A stretch of DNA of 64,000 nucleotides from Psychrobacter submarinus (GTDB taxonomy: Bacteria > Pseudomonadota > Gammaproteobacteria > Pseudomonadales > Moraxellaceae). Positions 20,102 to 30,805 of the stretch are shown here, piece by piece (the stretch's first letter is position 1; each line of letters starts with the position of its first letter). Position numbers and translations under genes: made by a program. The notes beneath the pieces are model-generated. The model was not told where the DNA came from. It did no database searches and saw nothing but the letters and a program-made list of their open reading frames with translations. Where the stretch lies: positions 1 to 64,000 of the forward strand of contig NZ_CAJHBQ010000003.1 in assembly GCF_904846685.1 (NCBI RefSeq), given 5' to 3'.

Positions 20102-20258
20102 CGGTTTATGGGCGTTATTAATATGCAAATGAGTTATCACGCTTAAGATAACTTGGGCATCACCCGCTATTTTTTAGCAGTCGTAGCATTATATGCTTAA
20201 GAGTTAAAAGGCCTTAGTTTATAGCTGCTTAACTGCTCTTCATAAAAGGTTGTATGGT

Positions 20259-20927
20259 ATGAAATATACACTAACCAAAGCCAATCCTGATGCAGATACC
20301 TATCCTGCGCAAACTCGTGAAACGGTCAATGATCCGTTAGAGGATGAGGTTCATAAAAACGTTTTTATGGGTCGCCTAGAGGATCTTGTGCATTCGACTG
20401 CCAACTGGGGCCGTAAAAACTCACTTTGGCCTTTTAACTTCGGTACGTCTTGCTGTTATGTCGAGTATGCCACTACTTTGACCGCGGTACATGATTTGTC
20501 GCGCTTCGGTGCTGAGGTCATTCGGGCATCACCGCGTCAGGCGGATGTGATGATCGTCGCTGGTACTTGCTTTATCAAGATGGCACCGGTGATTCAGCGT
20601 CTGTATGAACAGATGCTTGAGCCAAAATGGGTGATCTCGATGGGCGCTTGTGCTAATTCAGGCGGCATGTACGATATCTATTCTGTAGTGCAGGGCGTTG
20701 ATAAAATCATTCCCGTCGATGTATATGTACCAGGGTGTCCGCCGCGTCCAGAGGCACTGATCCAAGGTCTTATGTTATTGCAAGAGTCTATCGCCAAAGA
20801 GCGCCGCCCGCTAGGCGTACATGTCAACGATCAAGGAATTTATCAGCCGCAGTTAACGGCTGAGCGTGATCGCAAGCAGGCGGATCGAATTGCGGTGAAA
20901 AATTTGCGTAGTCCAGATAGTATTTAG
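20259..20927 (+). CDS. nuoB: NADH-quinone oxidoreductase subunit B
   Basis: Peripheral-arm subunit that holds [4Fe-4S] cluster N2, the last centre before ubiquinone. Cluster ligands are visible as the tandem Cys in [19 protein letters not shown] and [11 protein letters not shown]. The ATG at 20259 has AAAAGG nine bases upstream; a TTG three codons earlier is the other option. Length 222 aa. The gap after nuoA is 157 bp, larger than most in this operon. Confidence 0.96.
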   Translation: MKYTLTKANPDADTYPAQTRETVNDPLEDEVHKNVFMGRLEDLVHSTANWGRKNSLWPFNFGTSCCYVEYATTLTAVHDLSRFGAEVIRASPRQADVMIVAGTCFIKMAPVIQRLYEQMLEPKWVISMGACANSGGMYDIYSVVQGVDKIIPVDVYVPGCPPRPEALIQGLMLLQESIAKERRPLGVHVNDQGIYQPQLTAERDRKQADRIAVKNLRSPDSI

Positions 20928-21040
20928 TCCGTGGACTATATTTAGCATAGTAATGCTTAGCGCAGTGATAATTGGCACAGTCTGGTTTTGATCAATCAGT
21001 TCCGCTCAAACGTTATGATTAATGAAGGAAGACAGCATTC

Positions 21041-22816
21041 ATGGTCACGGTAGTCGAAAACAAAAACCCTAAGATAAAACCGGTACCAGCCGTCATCAGA
21101 GAGCTGGAGCATAAGTATGCAGGTAAGTTTGTGGTGCAGCATACTGTCGATGAGATTCCAACGGTTTGGGTCGCTCGCAGCGATCTGCTAGACATTTTAC
21201 TGTTCTTGCGTAAGCTGCCAAAGCCCTACGTGATGCTCTTTGATTTATCGGCAATGGATGAGCGTCTGCGTCAGCACCGCGGTGATTTGCCAGAGAGCGA
21301 CTTTACCGTGTTTTATCACTTAATGTCGCTTGAGCGCAACAGCGATGTGCGTATCAAGGTCGCGCTCAGTGAAGATGACTTAACTCTTCCAAGCGCCACC
21401 AAAATATGGCCCAATGCCAACTGGTATGAGCGTGAAGTTTGGGACATGTTCGGTATTGTCTTTAGCGGTCATCCGCACCTGACTCGTATTTTGTTGCCCA
21501 AATACTGGGAAGGTCATCCGCTGCGTAAAGAGTATCATGCGCGTGCGACCGAGTTTACGCCGTACTTTTTGAATACCGCTAAGCAGCAATATGAGCAAGA
21601 AAACTTACGGTTTGTGCCAGAAGAGTGGGGCATGAAGCGCTCAGGCCGCGATGAGGACTTTATGTTCTTGAACATCGGTCCTAACCACCCATCCGCTCAT
21701 GGTGCGTTTCGCTTAGTACTACAGCTCGATGGCGAAGAGGTGATCGATTGTATTCCGGACATCGGCTACCATCACCGCGGCGCGGAGAAGATGGCTGAGC
21801 GTCAGACTTGGCACTCCTACATCCCTTATACCGACCGTATTGATTATCTTGGCGGGGTCATGAATGAGCTGCCGTATATCATGTCGGTTGAAAAGCTTGC
21901 CGGTATTACTATCCCTGATCGCGCGCAGACTATCCGGGTGATGATGAGCGAGTTTTTCCGCATTACTAACAACTTGCTCTATGTCGGTACCTTTATTCAA
22001 GACGCTGGCGGTATGACGCCAGTGTTTTATATGTTTACCGATCGCCAAAAAGCTTATGACGTCATTGAGGCGGTAACCGGCTACCGGATGCATCCGGCTT
22101 GGTTCCGTATTGGCGGGACGGCGGCAGATCTACCACGTGGCTGGCAGCGTTTGGTTCGTGAGTTTTTGGAGTGGATGCCTAAACGCTTGGATGAGTATGT
22201 CAAAGCGGCGCTACAAAACAGCGTGCTCAAAGGTCGAACCCAAAACGTAGCACAGTACAACGCCAAGCAAGCATTAGCTTGGGGCGTGACGGGTGCTGGC
22301 CTGCGGGCGACAGGGGTCGATTTTGATCTACGTAAAGCACGGCCTTATATGGGTTATGAGAACTTCGACTTTGAGGTGCCTATTGGCTATAACGGCGATG
22401 CGTATGATCGCTGTATGGTCAAGATTGAGGAGATGCGCCAATCGATGCGTATCATCCGTCAGTGTATGGATCATATGCCGCAAGGGCCGTACAAAGCAGA
22501 CCATCCGCTAGCGGTGCCACCACCAAAAGATCGCACCCTAAATGATATCGAGACTTTGATTAACCACTTCTTGTCTGTCTCTTGGGGTCCTGTGATGCCA
22601 GCTGGTGAGTGCGCGACTATCGTTGAAGCGACTAAAGGCCTCAATAGCTATTATATTACCTCAGATCGCTCGACGATGAGCTACCGTACCCGTATTCGCA
22701 CGCCGACGTTTGCGCACTTACAGCAGATGCCATCGGTGATTAACGGCTCGCTAGTATCAGACGCTATCATGTACTTAGCTTCTATCGATATCGTCATGGC
22801 GGACTGTGATCGCTAA
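21041..22816 (+). CDS. nuoCD: NADH-quinone oxidoreductase fused subunit C/D
   Basis: Fusion of the 30-kDa and 49-kDa subunits, as in E. coli and Pseudomonas. The N-terminal ~190 residues are NuoC, including the [22 protein letters not shown] motif. The remaining 400 are NuoD, with [37 protein letters not shown] and the C-terminal DIVMADCDR. NuoD contributes the His and Tyr side of the quinone-binding site. Length 591 aa against 596 in E. coli. AAGGAAG ribosome-binding site. Confidence 0.97.
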   Translation: MVTVVENKNPKIKPVPAVIRELEHKYAGKFVVQHTVDEIPTVWVARSDLLDILLFLRKLPKPYVMLFDLSAMDERLRQHRGDLPESDFTVFYHLMSLERNSDVRIKVALSEDDLTLPSATKIWPNANWYEREVWDMFGIVFSGHPHLTRILLPKYWEGHPLRKEYHARATEFTPYFLNTAKQQYEQENLRFVPEEWGMKRSGRDEDFMFLNIGPNHPSAHGAFRLVLQLDGEEVIDCIPDIGYHHRGAEKMAERQTWHSYIPYTDRIDYLGGVMNELPYIMSVEKLAGITIPDRAQTIRVMMSEFFRITNNLLYVGTFIQDAGGMTPVFYMFTDRQKAYDVIEAVTGYRMHPAWFRIGGTAADLPRGWQRLVREFLEWMPKRLDEYVKAALQNSVLKGRTQNVAQYNAKQALAWGVTGAGLRATGVDFDLRKARPYMGYENFDFEVPIGYNGDAYDRCMVKIEEMRQSMRIIRQCMDHMPQGPYKADHPLAVPPPKDRTLNDIETLINHFLSVSWGPVMPAGECATIVEATKGLNSYYITSDRSTMSYRTRIRTPTFAHLQQMPSVINGSLVSDAIMYLASIDIVMADCDR

Positions 22817-22972
22817 TTGTTTTAGGTTATAAACCCGTAAAGTAAAAGACCAGTAAAGAAAAAATAGGCAAATAAGCAACATTGATATTACCGCCAATAG
22901 GCACACCAAACCGCTGCAGCAGTATTACTAAAGCCTTAGGGCGCAGCGTGATGAGTGAGGATAGAATAGAAG

Positions 22973-23485
22973 ATGATGAAGATTGTTTCTGATAAAACGC
23001 CAAAGGTAGATGTCGCTAGTATTTTGACGACAAGTGAGATTGCCGCTATTAATGAGTTTATGCATCATTATCCACAAGCGCGCGCTGCGTCTTTGGACGC
23101 GCTAAAAATAGTACAAAAGCGCAATGGCTGGGTAGATGATGCGCAGGTCAACGCTATCGCTAATATCTTAGAAGTTCCGGTGACCGATATTGAGGGCGTC
23201 GCCACTTTTTATAATCGTATTTATCGGCAGCCCGTTGGCCGTCACGTGATTCTTATTTGTGACTCGGTATCCTGTTATCTAACAGGCTATGAGGCGTTAT
23301 CAGTGGCTTTTAGAGCTGAGCTGGGTATTGAGTATGGTCAAACTACCGCTGATGGCCGTTTTACTATTTTGCCGATTTGTTGTTTAGGTAACTGTGACAA
23401 AGGCCCGGCAGTATTGATCGATGAAGATACTTATGGCCCAGTACAACCTGATGAGGTCGCGCAACTATTGGAGCTATACGCATGA
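22973..23485 (+). CDS. nuoE: NADH-quinone oxidoreductase subunit E
   Basis: 24-kDa thioredoxin-like subunit with [2Fe-2S] cluster N1a. Ligand cysteines fit the family pattern: C96 and C101 (ICDSVSCYL) and C137 and C141 ([10 protein letters not shown]). Helical N-terminal part with the [18 protein letters not shown] motif. Length 170 aa. Two adjacent ATGs leave the first residue ambiguous. Its stop overlaps the nuoF start by 4 bp (ATGA), indicating translational coupling. Confidence 0.96.
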   Translation: MMKIVSDKTPKVDVASILTTSEIAAINEFMHHYPQARAASLDALKIVQKRNGWVDDAQVNAIANILEVPVTDIEGVATFYNRIYRQPVGRHVILICDSVSCYLTGYEALSVAFRAELGIEYGQTTADGRFTILPICCLGNCDKGPAVLIDEDTYGPVQPDEVAQLLELYA

Positions 23486-24906
23486 GACTAACCGTTGCAG
23501 AGCAAATTGCCCAGCGTCGCCAAGGCAAAGCCCCAAGCCAGTTAAACAAGCAGCGCATTGCCGTTTATGGCGATAAAGATACAGCGACTAGTGAAACGAA
23601 GCCTTTGACGTGGCGACTTGCGCACCATGATGCTGTACTCGATTTGGCCACTTATGAGTCCCTACGCGGCTTTGAAGCGCTGAAAATAGCTTTAAATCAG
23701 TCTGCTGGCGATACGCTGAGCACTATCAAAGAAGCAGTGGTAAAAGGCCGTGGCGGTGCTGGTTTCCCCGCTGGTATTAAGTGGTCACTCATGGCGCCTA
23801 ATGATGGCGGGCCGCGCTACTTAGTCTGTAATGCTGATGAGATGGAGCCTGGCACCTTTAAAGATAGACTACTTATGGAGCGTTTACCGTTCCAGCTTAT
23901 CGAAGGTATGCTCATCTCAGCCTATGCCATTGAAGCGACAGCAGGTTATATCTTTATTCGCGGCGAGTATATATTGGCAGCCGAGCGCCTAAATGCGGCG
24001 CTTGATGAGATGCGCGCTAACAATTTGCTCGGTGATAATATCTTGGGCTCAGACTTTAGCTTTGATTTGCATGTGCATACGGGCGCTGGCCGCTACATTT
24101 GCGGTGAAGAGACGGCGCTGCTGAACTCTTTAGAAGGTCGCCGTGCCAATCCCCGTACTAAGCCGCCATTTCCGCAAGTCGCTGGTGCGTGGGGCAGACC
24201 AACTATCGTCAATAACGTTGAGACCCTACATAACGTCTCGGCTATTATTTTGCATGGTAGCAAGTGGTATCAAGATCTATCAAAGATCAAAGGAACGGTT
24301 GAAACCCCTGGCACCAAGCTATTTGGTTGCTCAGGTCTGGTCAATGATCCAGGCCTTTGGGAGCTGCCATTTGGCTACACCGCGCGCGAGATTATTGAGG
24401 ATTTTGCCGGTGGTATGCAGGAGGGTCGTACCCTTAAGGCTTGGTTACCAGGCGGCGCATCCACTGACTTTTTGACCGCTGAGCATTTAGATACTATTGT
24501 CGATTTCGATACTATTCAAAAAGCCGGTAGCCGGATGGGTACAGGATTGCTTATGGTCGTTGATGAAGCGCAAGATATGGTACCGCTACTGCGCAACCTA
24601 GAGGTTTTCTTTCAGCGCGAATCTTGCGGGTTTTGTACGCCGTGCCGTGACGGTCTGCCTTGGGGCGTCAAGCTGCTTACTGCTATCAATGATGGCGAAG
24701 GGCAAGTCGGCGATGTCGAGAAGCTTGAAGGTCTGACCCGCGATCTTTGGATCGGTAAGACGTTCTGTGCTCACGCTCCTGGTGCTATGGAGCCGCTGAT
24801 GAGTGCAATCAAATATTTCCGTCCTGAGTTCGATAGTAAGATTGCTCAGGCGGTAGGCGAAGATGTGATTGAGGCTGCAGGTAATCCACAGCCAGTAGCA
24901 AAATAA
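23482..24906 (+). CDS. nuoF: NADH-quinone oxidoreductase subunit F
   Basis: 51-kDa NADH-binding subunit carrying FMN and [4Fe-4S] cluster N3. The glycine-rich [13 protein letters not shown] loop (residues 89-101) binds [19 protein letters not shown] near residue 380 and TFCAHAPGA near 430 supply the four N3 cysteines. Also [17 protein letters not shown]. Length 474 aa, about 30 more than E. coli, at the N terminus. Confidence 0.97.
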   Translation: MRLTVAEQIAQRRQGKAPSQLNKQRIAVYGDKDTATSETKPLTWRLAHHDAVLDLATYESLRGFEALKIALNQSAGDTLSTIKEAVVKGRGGAGFPAGIKWSLMAPNDGGPRYLVCNADEMEPGTFKDRLLMERLPFQLIEGMLISAYAIEATAGYIFIRGEYILAAERLNAALDEMRANNLLGDNILGSDFSFDLHVHTGAGRYICGEETALLNSLEGRRANPRTKPPFPQVAGAWGRPTIVNNVETLHNVSAIILHGSKWYQDLSKIKGTVETPGTKLFGCSGLVNDPGLWELPFGYTAREIIEDFAGGMQEGRTLKAWLPGGASTDFLTAEHLDTIVDFDTIQKAGSRMGTGLLMVVDEAQDMVPLLRNLEVFFQRESCGFCTPCRDGLPWGVKLLTAINDGEGQVGDVEKLEGLTRDLWIGKTFCAHAPGAMEPLMSAIKYFRPEFDSKIAQAVGEDVIEAAGNPQPVAK

Positions 24907-24916
24907 GGAGAACGGC

Positions 24917-27900
24917 ATGGCAGTCATACATATTGATGGAACCACTGTCGAAGTTGATGGCGCGGATAACTTATTGCAAGCGTGCCTATCACTTGGCATT
25001 GATGTGCCGTATTTTTGTTATCATCCGGCATTAGGCTCAGTCGGCTCTTGTCGTCAGTGCGCCGTCAAGCAGTACCAAAACAAAGAAGACCTAGAGGCGG
25101 GTAAAGGTAAGCTTGTGATGTCTTGCATGGTTGCGCCAGGCGATGACATGTATATCTCGGTGACAGATGATGAGGCCAAGGCCTTTCGGGCTTCGATGGT
25201 TGAGCTATTAATGACCAACCATCCGCATGATTGTCCGACTTGTGAAGAGGGCGGGCATTGCCACTTGCAAGATATGACCTATATGTCAGGCCATAATACC
25301 CGCCGCTATCGCTTCACTAAGCGTACCCACCATAACCAAGAGCTTGGTCCGTTTATCGCCCATGAGATGAATCGCTGCATCGCGTGCTATCGCTGCGTAC
25401 GTTTTTATAAAGATTATGCCGGCGGCGAGGATTTGGGCGTATTCTCTTCGAACAACCGCGTCTATTTCGGCCGTGAAAAAGACGGACAGTTTGAAAGTGA
25501 GTTCTCTGGCAACTTAACCGAAGTCTGTCCAACGGGCGTATTCACTGATAAGACGCACTCCGAGCGTTACAACCGTAAGTGGGATATGCAGTACGCGCCA
25601 AGCATCTGTCATGGCTGCTCAGCGGGTTGTAATATCTCGCCCGGCGAGCGTTATGGCGAGCTACGCCGCATTGAGAACCGTTATAACGGCGAGGTTAACC
25701 GCTACTTCTTATGTGATAGAGGTCGTTTTGGCTATGGTTATGTCAATCGCGCCGATCGTCCAACGCAAGCGCTTGAACGTATCAATGATAAACACGTCAA
25801 AATCAATATTGATTATGCATTAGATGAGACGATCAAACGTCTGCAAGATAAAAAAATCGTCGGTATTGGCTCGCCGCGTGCAAGCTTAGAGACTAACTTT
25901 GCACTAAAAAACCTAGTTGGTTTTGATAACTTCTCAACCGGTCTGAATCATCAGCAGCAGTCGCTCGTCAATAAGTGTATCGAAGTGCTGAGCACCGAAG
26001 GTATTTATAATCCGAGCATGACGGATATCGAAAGTCATGATGCGGTGTTAGTTTTGGGTGAAGATATCACGCAAACTTCCTCACGGGTAGCGCTATCGGT
26101 ACGACAAGCGGCCAAAAATAAAGGTTTGAAAATGGCGGCGGCGGCTAAGACGCAAGCTTGGCTTGCTGAGCCAGTGAAGCGTATTGCTCAAGACGCGCTC
26201 AGTCCAGTCTATGTCATCGACGTCACCCAAACCAAGCTTGATGACATCAGTAAAGCAAGTGTAGTGGCAACTCCGGAAGATATCACCCGCTTAGGGTTCA
26301 AGGTGGCAGATGAGATTGCGAGTTTAGCGGACGACTTGAAGCAAATAGACGATCCAGCTGAACAACAAAGCCAAGCTTCAGCCGATACTGATGTGACTGG
26401 CAACAATAATAGCGAAGATGGCAATAATAGCGATGGCATGCAAGCATTAGCCAAACAGATCGCTTATGACTTGATACAAGCGGATAAGCCTTTGGTTATC
26501 GCGGGCACCAGCTTAGCCTCTAACGCTATGATTGAAGCAGCCGCGCAGATTACGCAAGTGTTAACGAACAAACGTGCTGCTATAAAAAACACGGAACAAC
26601 AGCACATCGATGCCCACAATGCTAAAGTCAAGGCGGCTCAGCAACAAGCGCAAACCGCTCAGCCTGAAGAGGACAAGGAGCTCGCCGCTAAGCCTGGCAA
26701 ACCAGAAACCGGTACGGATAAACAAGAGCAAGAAGATGTCAATCGCGAGCCTGCGGATACCCTTGAGCTAAAAGAAGCTAATATTAACTACAGCGCGCAG
26801 GCGGGTATTTATTTAACCGTGCCAGATGCCAATAGTATTGGTGTGTGCCTGCTCGGTGGCCAATCGGTAGAAGAGCTGTTAGCGACTGACTTTGATGTTG
26901 TTGTCGTGGCGGAAAATCAGTTGAGCGATGCTATCGCTGCTAGTAAGTTAACTCAATTATTGACTGATAAAACGGTCATCGCCCTTGACCATCAACTGCT
27001 AGATTGGCACAAAGATGTCGATATCGTGCTACCAGCAGCAAGCTTTGCAGAAGCAGATGGCACGCTAGTATCAGCGGAAGGCCGCGCGCAGCGCTTCTTC
27101 CAAGTCTATGATAATGACTATTATCATCCTATGAGCAGTATCAAAGAAGGCTGGCGCTGGTTGCATGCAGTGCATAATAGTCTACTTGGTAAGCCTGTCG
27201 ATTGGACGCAGCTCGATGACGTGATTAATGCCTTAATCGCCACCCATCCTAATCTTGCTGCTATCAAAGACGCCGCGCCCGATGCTGATTACCGTATCAG
27301 CGGTCTAAAAATAGCCCGTCAACCGCGTCGTTATTCTGGCCGTACTGCTATGCGCGCGCCTATCTCGGTACATGAGCCGATGCAGCCAAAAGACTTAGAT
27401 ACCGGTTTGACCTTTTCGATGGAAGGCTATAGTGGTAAGCAATCTGCCAGTTCTATGATTCCATTTGCCAGTGCAGCAGGTTGGAACTCACCGCAAGCTT
27501 GGAATAAGTACCAAGACAAAGTCGGTGGTCATCTCAAAGGCGGCGATCCGGGCGTGCGGTTATTCGATCAAGCAGAGCGCTTAGTCGCGCGCCAGTATGT
27601 GGCGCCAAAAGCAGGCACCTCTAAGCGTACAAATATTGAGCAAGGTCAAGCCAAGCTAGTGCCTATCTACAATATCTTTGCCAGCTCAATAATGGCCGCG
27701 CGTAGTCCGGTTGTCGCCGCGCAGCTACCTATCGCGACTTGGCATATCGGTGCTGAGGATGCGAGCGCCTGGGGCATTGGTACTGGTGATTATCTAGCGA
27801 TCGATATCGAGCAGCAGCAGATGACGCTGCCGGTGCAAGTGGTTGATTATTTAGCAGAAGGCTGTATTGGCTATCCGGTAGGGCAAGTGAATATTATTCA

Positions 27901-28042
27901 TCCCTCGATGCCAGCTTCAGTACGCAAGGTCGAAGCACCAGCCGCTGACGTTAAAATAAACGGTGACATGGCTGATGACATTGCTAGTGAGATGACCGCC
28001 ACTGCTGACAATGTCAGTATTAGCAGCACGCAGGAGGTGTAA
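24917..28042 (+). CDS. nuoG: NADH-quinone oxidoreductase subunit G, with long acidic insertion
   Basis: 75-kDa subunit with several Fe-S clusters and a molybdopterin-oxidoreductase-like fold. Cluster N1b ligands C34, C45, C48 and C70; N5 in [15 protein letters not shown]4 in CIACYRC with a later CPTG; and the extra N7 cluster as CHGCSAGC plus a Cys in FLCDRGRF, as in E. coli. At 1041 aa it exceeds E. coli NuoG (908). The excess is mainly two low-complexity stretches, about residues 470-515 (Gln/Asn/Asp/Ser) and 570-620 (Lys/Gln/Glu/Pro). Stop lies one base before the nuoH start. Confidence 0.95.
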   Translation: MAVIHIDGTTVEVDGADNLLQACLSLGIDVPYFCYHPALGSVGSCRQCAVKQYQNKEDLEAGKGKLVMSCMVAPGDDMYISVTDDEAKAFRASMVELLMTNHPHDCPTCEEGGHCHLQDMTYMSGHNTRRYRFTKRTHHNQELGPFIAHEMNRCIACYRCVRFYKDYAGGEDLGVFSSNNRVYFGREKDGQFESEFSGNLTEVCPTGVFTDKTHSERYNRKWDMQYAPSICHGCSAGCNISPGERYGELRRIENRYNGEVNRYFLCDRGRFGYGYVNRADRPTQALERINDKHVKINIDYALDETIKRLQDKKIVGIGSPRASLETNFALKNLVGFDNFSTGLNHQQQSLVNKCIEVLSTEGIYNPSMTDIESHDAVLVLGEDITQTSSRVALSVRQAAKNKGLKMAAAAKTQAWLAEPVKRIAQDALSPVYVIDVTQTKLDDISKASVVATPEDITRLGFKVADEIASLADDLKQIDDPAEQQSQASADTDVTGNNNSEDGNNSDGMQALAKQIAYDLIQADKPLVIAGTSLASNAMIEAAAQITQVLTNKRAAIKNTEQQHIDAHNAKVKAAQQQAQTAQPEEDKELAAKPGKPETGTDKQEQEDVNREPADTLELKEANINYSAQAGIYLTVPDANSIGVCLLGGQSVEELLATDFDVVVVAENQLSDAIAASKLTQLLTDKTVIALDHQLLDWHKDVDIVLPAASFAEADGTLVSAEGRAQRFFQVYDNDYYHPMSSIKEGWRWLHAVHNSLLGKPVDWTQLDDVINALIATHPNLAAIKDAAPDADYRISGLKIARQPRRYSGRTAMRAPISVHEPMQPKDLDTGLTFSMEGYSGKQSASSMIPFASAAGWNSPQAWNKYQDKVGGHLKGGDPGVRLFDQAERLVARQYVAPKAGTSKRTNIEQGQAKLVPIYNIFASSIMAARSPVVAAQLPIATWHIGAEDASAWGIGTGDYLAIDIEQQQMTLPVQVVDYLAEGCIGYPVGQVNIIHPSMPASVRKVEAPAADVKINGDMADDIASEMTATADNVSISSTQEV

Positions 28043-28043
28043 T

Positions 28044-29087
28044 ATGCAAATCACTCGTATCATTCCTGATGTGCCAAGCTTTTTGGCAAATAGCTTAACC
28101 GTTGAGACTTGGTCTATTCTATTCTTAGTCCTACAAGCTCTGGTGATCTTCTTAGTCGTAGTCATTGTCGCGGCGGTGATGATTGTTTATGAGCGCCGGA
28201 TGCTAGCATTATGGCAGGATCGCTACGGTCCCAATCGCGTCGGGCCTTTTGGCTCGTTACAGCTAGTCGCCGATATGCTAAAGATTTTCTTTAAAGAAGA
28301 TTGGACGCCAAAATTCACCGATAAGTTCATTTTTACTTTAGCGCCAGCGGTAGCGATGTTCACCGCTTTAGCTTCTTTTGCTATTATTCCGGTCTCACCA
28401 ACCCTTGGCGTGGCAGATTGGGATATCGGTATTCTGTTCTTCTTTGCGATGGCAGGGTTGGCCGTTTATGCGGTGATGTTCGGCGGTTGGGCCTCAGCCA
28501 ATAAGTTCTCCTTGCTAGGTGGTCTGCGCTCAGCGGCGCAAACCATCAGTTATGAGGTGTTTTTGGGCTTATCGCTCATGGGCGTTGTCGCTTTGACTGG
28601 CTCCTTTAACCTGCGCGAGATTGTCGAATCGCAAATTGATGGTTGGTACATTATCCCGCAGTTTTTTGGGTTTTTAACCTTTGTGGTCGCAGGCGTTGCT
28701 GTCACGCATAGACACCCCTTTGATCAGCCAGAAGCGGAGCAGGAGCTTGCTGAAGGCTATCACGTTGAATACTCAGGCATGAAGTTTGGGATGTTCTTTA
28801 TTGGTGAATACGTCAACGTCGTGCTCATCTCAGCCTTGATGACTTGTCTGTTCTTTGGCGGCTGGTTACCACCGTTCAATATCGATATTCCGTTTATACC
28901 GCCCGCTTTTTGGTTCATGATTAAGACGCTCTTCTTTATGACTATGTTTGTCTTGGCACGGGGCTCACTGATGCGTCCTCGCTACGATCAGGTGATGAAC
29001 TTTGGCTGGAAAGTCTGTCTACCAGTCACATTAATCAATCTATTGATTACGGCTTTGGTTATTTTGATTTTTTCGCCAACGCTGTAG
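28044..29087 (+). CDS. nuoH: NADH-quinone oxidoreductase subunit H
   Basis: Membrane subunit forming the floor of the quinone chamber and the junction with the peripheral arm. Eight or more transmembrane helices. The diagnostic [18 protein letters not shown] loop and the [20 protein letters not shown] acidic loop are present. The ATG at 28044 with AGGAGGTG just upstream is preferred over an in-frame start inside nuoG. Length 347 aa. Confidence 0.97.
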   Translation: MQITRIIPDVPSFLANSLTVETWSILFLVLQALVIFLVVVIVAAVMIVYERRMLALWQDRYGPNRVGPFGSLQLVADMLKIFFKEDWTPKFTDKFIFTLAPAVAMFTALASFAIIPVSPTLGVADWDIGILFFFAMAGLAVYAVMFGGWASANKFSLLGGLRSAAQTISYEVFLGLSLMGVVALTGSFNLREIVESQIDGWYIIPQFFGFLTFVVAGVAVTHRHPFDQPEAEQELAEGYHVEYSGMKFGMFFIGEYVNVVLISALMTCLFFGGWLPPFNIDIPFIPPAFWFMIKTLFFMTMFVLARGSLMRPRYDQVMNFGWKVCLPVTLINLLITALVILIFSPTL

Positions 29088-29141
29088 CTGTATGCTGTCT
29101 TATAGGTGACGCAAAGAAATGCTGATAAGGATAATAATCCC

Positions 29142-29690
29142 ATGTTAAACGCCATAAAAAAGACGGTCATTGGTCTGTTTACCATTGTCCGCAGTATGTG
29201 GATGGTCAACAGCCATGCCATAAGGCCGCGCGATACTATACTTTATCCAGAAGTGCCGGTACCAGTCCCGCCGAGGTTTCGCGGACGTATCATATTGACG
29301 CGTGATCCTGATGGCGATGAGCGCTGCGTGGCTTGTAATTTATGTGCGGTGGCCTGCCCTGTAGGCTGTATCTCGCTACAAAAAGCGGAGCGCGAAGATG
29401 GGCGCTGGTATCCAGAGTTTTTCCGTATTAACTTCTCGCGCTGCATATTTTGCGGGATGTGCGAAGAGGCCTGTCCGACGACTGCGATTCAGATGACGCC
29501 AGATTTTGAGCTTGGTGAGTATGTGCGTCAGGATTTAGTCTACGAAAAAGAGCATCTATTGATCTCAGGGCCAGGAAAATATCCTGATTATAATTATTAC
29601 CGAGTGACAGGTATGGCAGTAGACGAAAAACCAAAAGGCGCGGCGCAAAACGAGTCGGCACCTATCGATGTAAGGAGTTTGCTACCATGA
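29142..29690 (+). CDS. nuoI: NADH-quinone oxidoreductase subunit I
   Basis: 23-kDa ferredoxin-like subunit with clusters N6a and N6b. Two classical CxxCxxCxxxCP motifs: [16 protein letters not shown] and [16 protein letters not shown]. The ATG at 29142 follows AAGGA, while the upstream GTG in the same frame has no such site. Length 182 aa, as in E. coli (180). Overlaps nuoJ by 4 bp. Confidence 0.96.
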   Translation: MLNAIKKTVIGLFTIVRSMWMVNSHAIRPRDTILYPEVPVPVPPRFRGRIILTRDPDGDERCVACNLCAVACPVGCISLQKAEREDGRWYPEFFRINFSRCIFCGMCEEACPTTAIQMTPDFELGEYVRQDLVYEKEHLLISGPGKYPDYNYYRVTGMAVDEKPKGAAQNESAPIDVRSLLP

Positions 29691-30394
29691 TGGAGTTTAT
29701 GAATCATCCGGATTTGGTAGGGTTTTATGCTCTAGGCGCAGTGGCTATTTTTGCCAGTCTACGAGTGGTGACTCACGCCAATCCCGTCCACGCTATCTTA
29801 GCGATGATCGTCACTTTACTGGCGTTGTCGGGTATTTTCTTTGTTTTAGGGGCGCCTTTTGCTGGCGCGCTTGAGATTGTTGTTTATGCCGGTGCCATTA
29901 TGGTGCTATTTGTCTTTGTGATTATGATGCTCAATTTGGGCATGGCAGATGAGGCGCGTGAAGAGCGCTGGCTCGATGCAAAGACTTGGGCGATACCGAC
30001 TGGGCTTACCCTGATTATCGCCGTAGTGCTATATGGCATGATCGGTCTTAATCATAACGAGACCGCGGTTATCGGCGGGGTTAATGTCCCAGCAAAAGCA
30101 GTCGGCACCGTACTATTTACCAAATATATTATGCTCGTTGAAGTGGCGGCCTTTTTGTTACTCGCCGCTTTAGTTGCTGCTTATCATTTAGGTAAAGAGT
30201 CTAATGATGATGAGATTGTCGATAACGATAGCTTAGCGTATCGTCCTTCGGTGGGTAGCATCAAAGAATATGATGAAGATAAGCTTGAGAGTAATACTGA
30301 TGCGACCGAAATGGCTAAGCCTTATGTTTACGATACGGTTGATCCTAATGACTATGTGGCAGCGCCGCGTAGCAAGCGTAAGGAGCTAGACTGA
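29687..30394 (+). CDS. nuoJ: NADH-quinone oxidoreductase subunit J
   Basis: Membrane-arm subunit with five helices, including the conserved [23 protein letters not shown] helix that contains a pi-bulge in known structures. Length 235 aa against 184 in E. coli. The last ~55 residues are a soluble Asp-rich tail (from [10 protein letters not shown] onward), matching the pattern of added acidic tails on other proteins here. The stop overlaps the nuoK start by one base (TGATG). Confidence 0.94.
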   Translation: MMEFMNHPDLVGFYALGAVAIFASLRVVTHANPVHAILAMIVTLLALSGIFFVLGAPFAGALEIVVYAGAIMVLFVFVIMMLNLGMADEAREERWLDAKTWAIPTGLTLIIAVVLYGMIGLNHNETAVIGGVNVPAKAVGTVLFTKYIMLVEVAAFLLLAALVAAYHLGKESNDDEIVDNDSLAYRPSVGSIKEYDEDKLESNTDATEMAKPYVYDTVDPNDYVAAPRSKRKELD

Positions 30395-30801
30395 TGGTAC
30401 AAGCAGTAAGTGTGGCTGGGGAGGTATCAAGCGTGCCGTTTGCGCATGAGGTAGTGGGTCTTGCCGAGCCTGCTATGGCAATGCAAAATACGCTCGGTCT
30501 GATACCGATGAGCCATGGACTCATATTGGCAGGTATCTTATTCACTATCGGTCTGTGCGGTGTCATGGTACGGCGGAATTTCTTATTTATGCTGATGGGA
30601 CTTGAGATTATGATGAATGCCGCAGCGTTGGCATTTGTGGTCGCAGGCAGCCGCTGGGTCGATCCAGATGGACAAGTGATGTTTATCTTTATTTTGACTC
30701 TAGCTGCCGCTGAGGTCTCTATTGGGCTTGCGATACTATTACAGTTTTATCATAAGCGTGGACATCTCGATGTCGATAGCGCCAATGAGATGAAAGGATG
30801 A
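30394..30801 (+). CDS. nuoK: NADH-quinone oxidoreductase subunit K, N-terminally extended
   Basis: Three-helix antiporter-like membrane subunit. From residue 36 on it aligns with E. coli Nuo[21 protein letters not shown], then [20 protein letters not shown] with the functionally important membrane Glu, then [15 protein letters not shown] with the second Glu. The first ~35 residues ([20 protein letters not shown]...) have no counterpart in the usual 100-aa protein. An internal ATG at residue 28 or 30 could be the real start, but the TGATG coupling with nuoJ favours the long form. Confidence 0.92.
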   Translation: MVQAVSVAGEVSSVPFAHEVVGLAEPAMAMQNTLGLIPMSHGLILAGILFTIGLCGVMVRRNFLFMLMGLEIMMNAAALAFVVAGSRWVDPDGQVMFIFILTLAAAEVSIGLAILLQFYHKRGHLDVDSANEMKG

Positions 30802-30805
30802 TGCC

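Noticed and set aside
21719-22093. 124-codon open frame opposite nuoCD
   Set aside because: Antisense shadow of a highly conserved gene with strong codon bias; no independent start signal.
24598-24999. 133-codon open frame opposite the nuoF/nuoG junction
   Set aside because: Antisense to two clearly real genes and without a ribosome-binding site.
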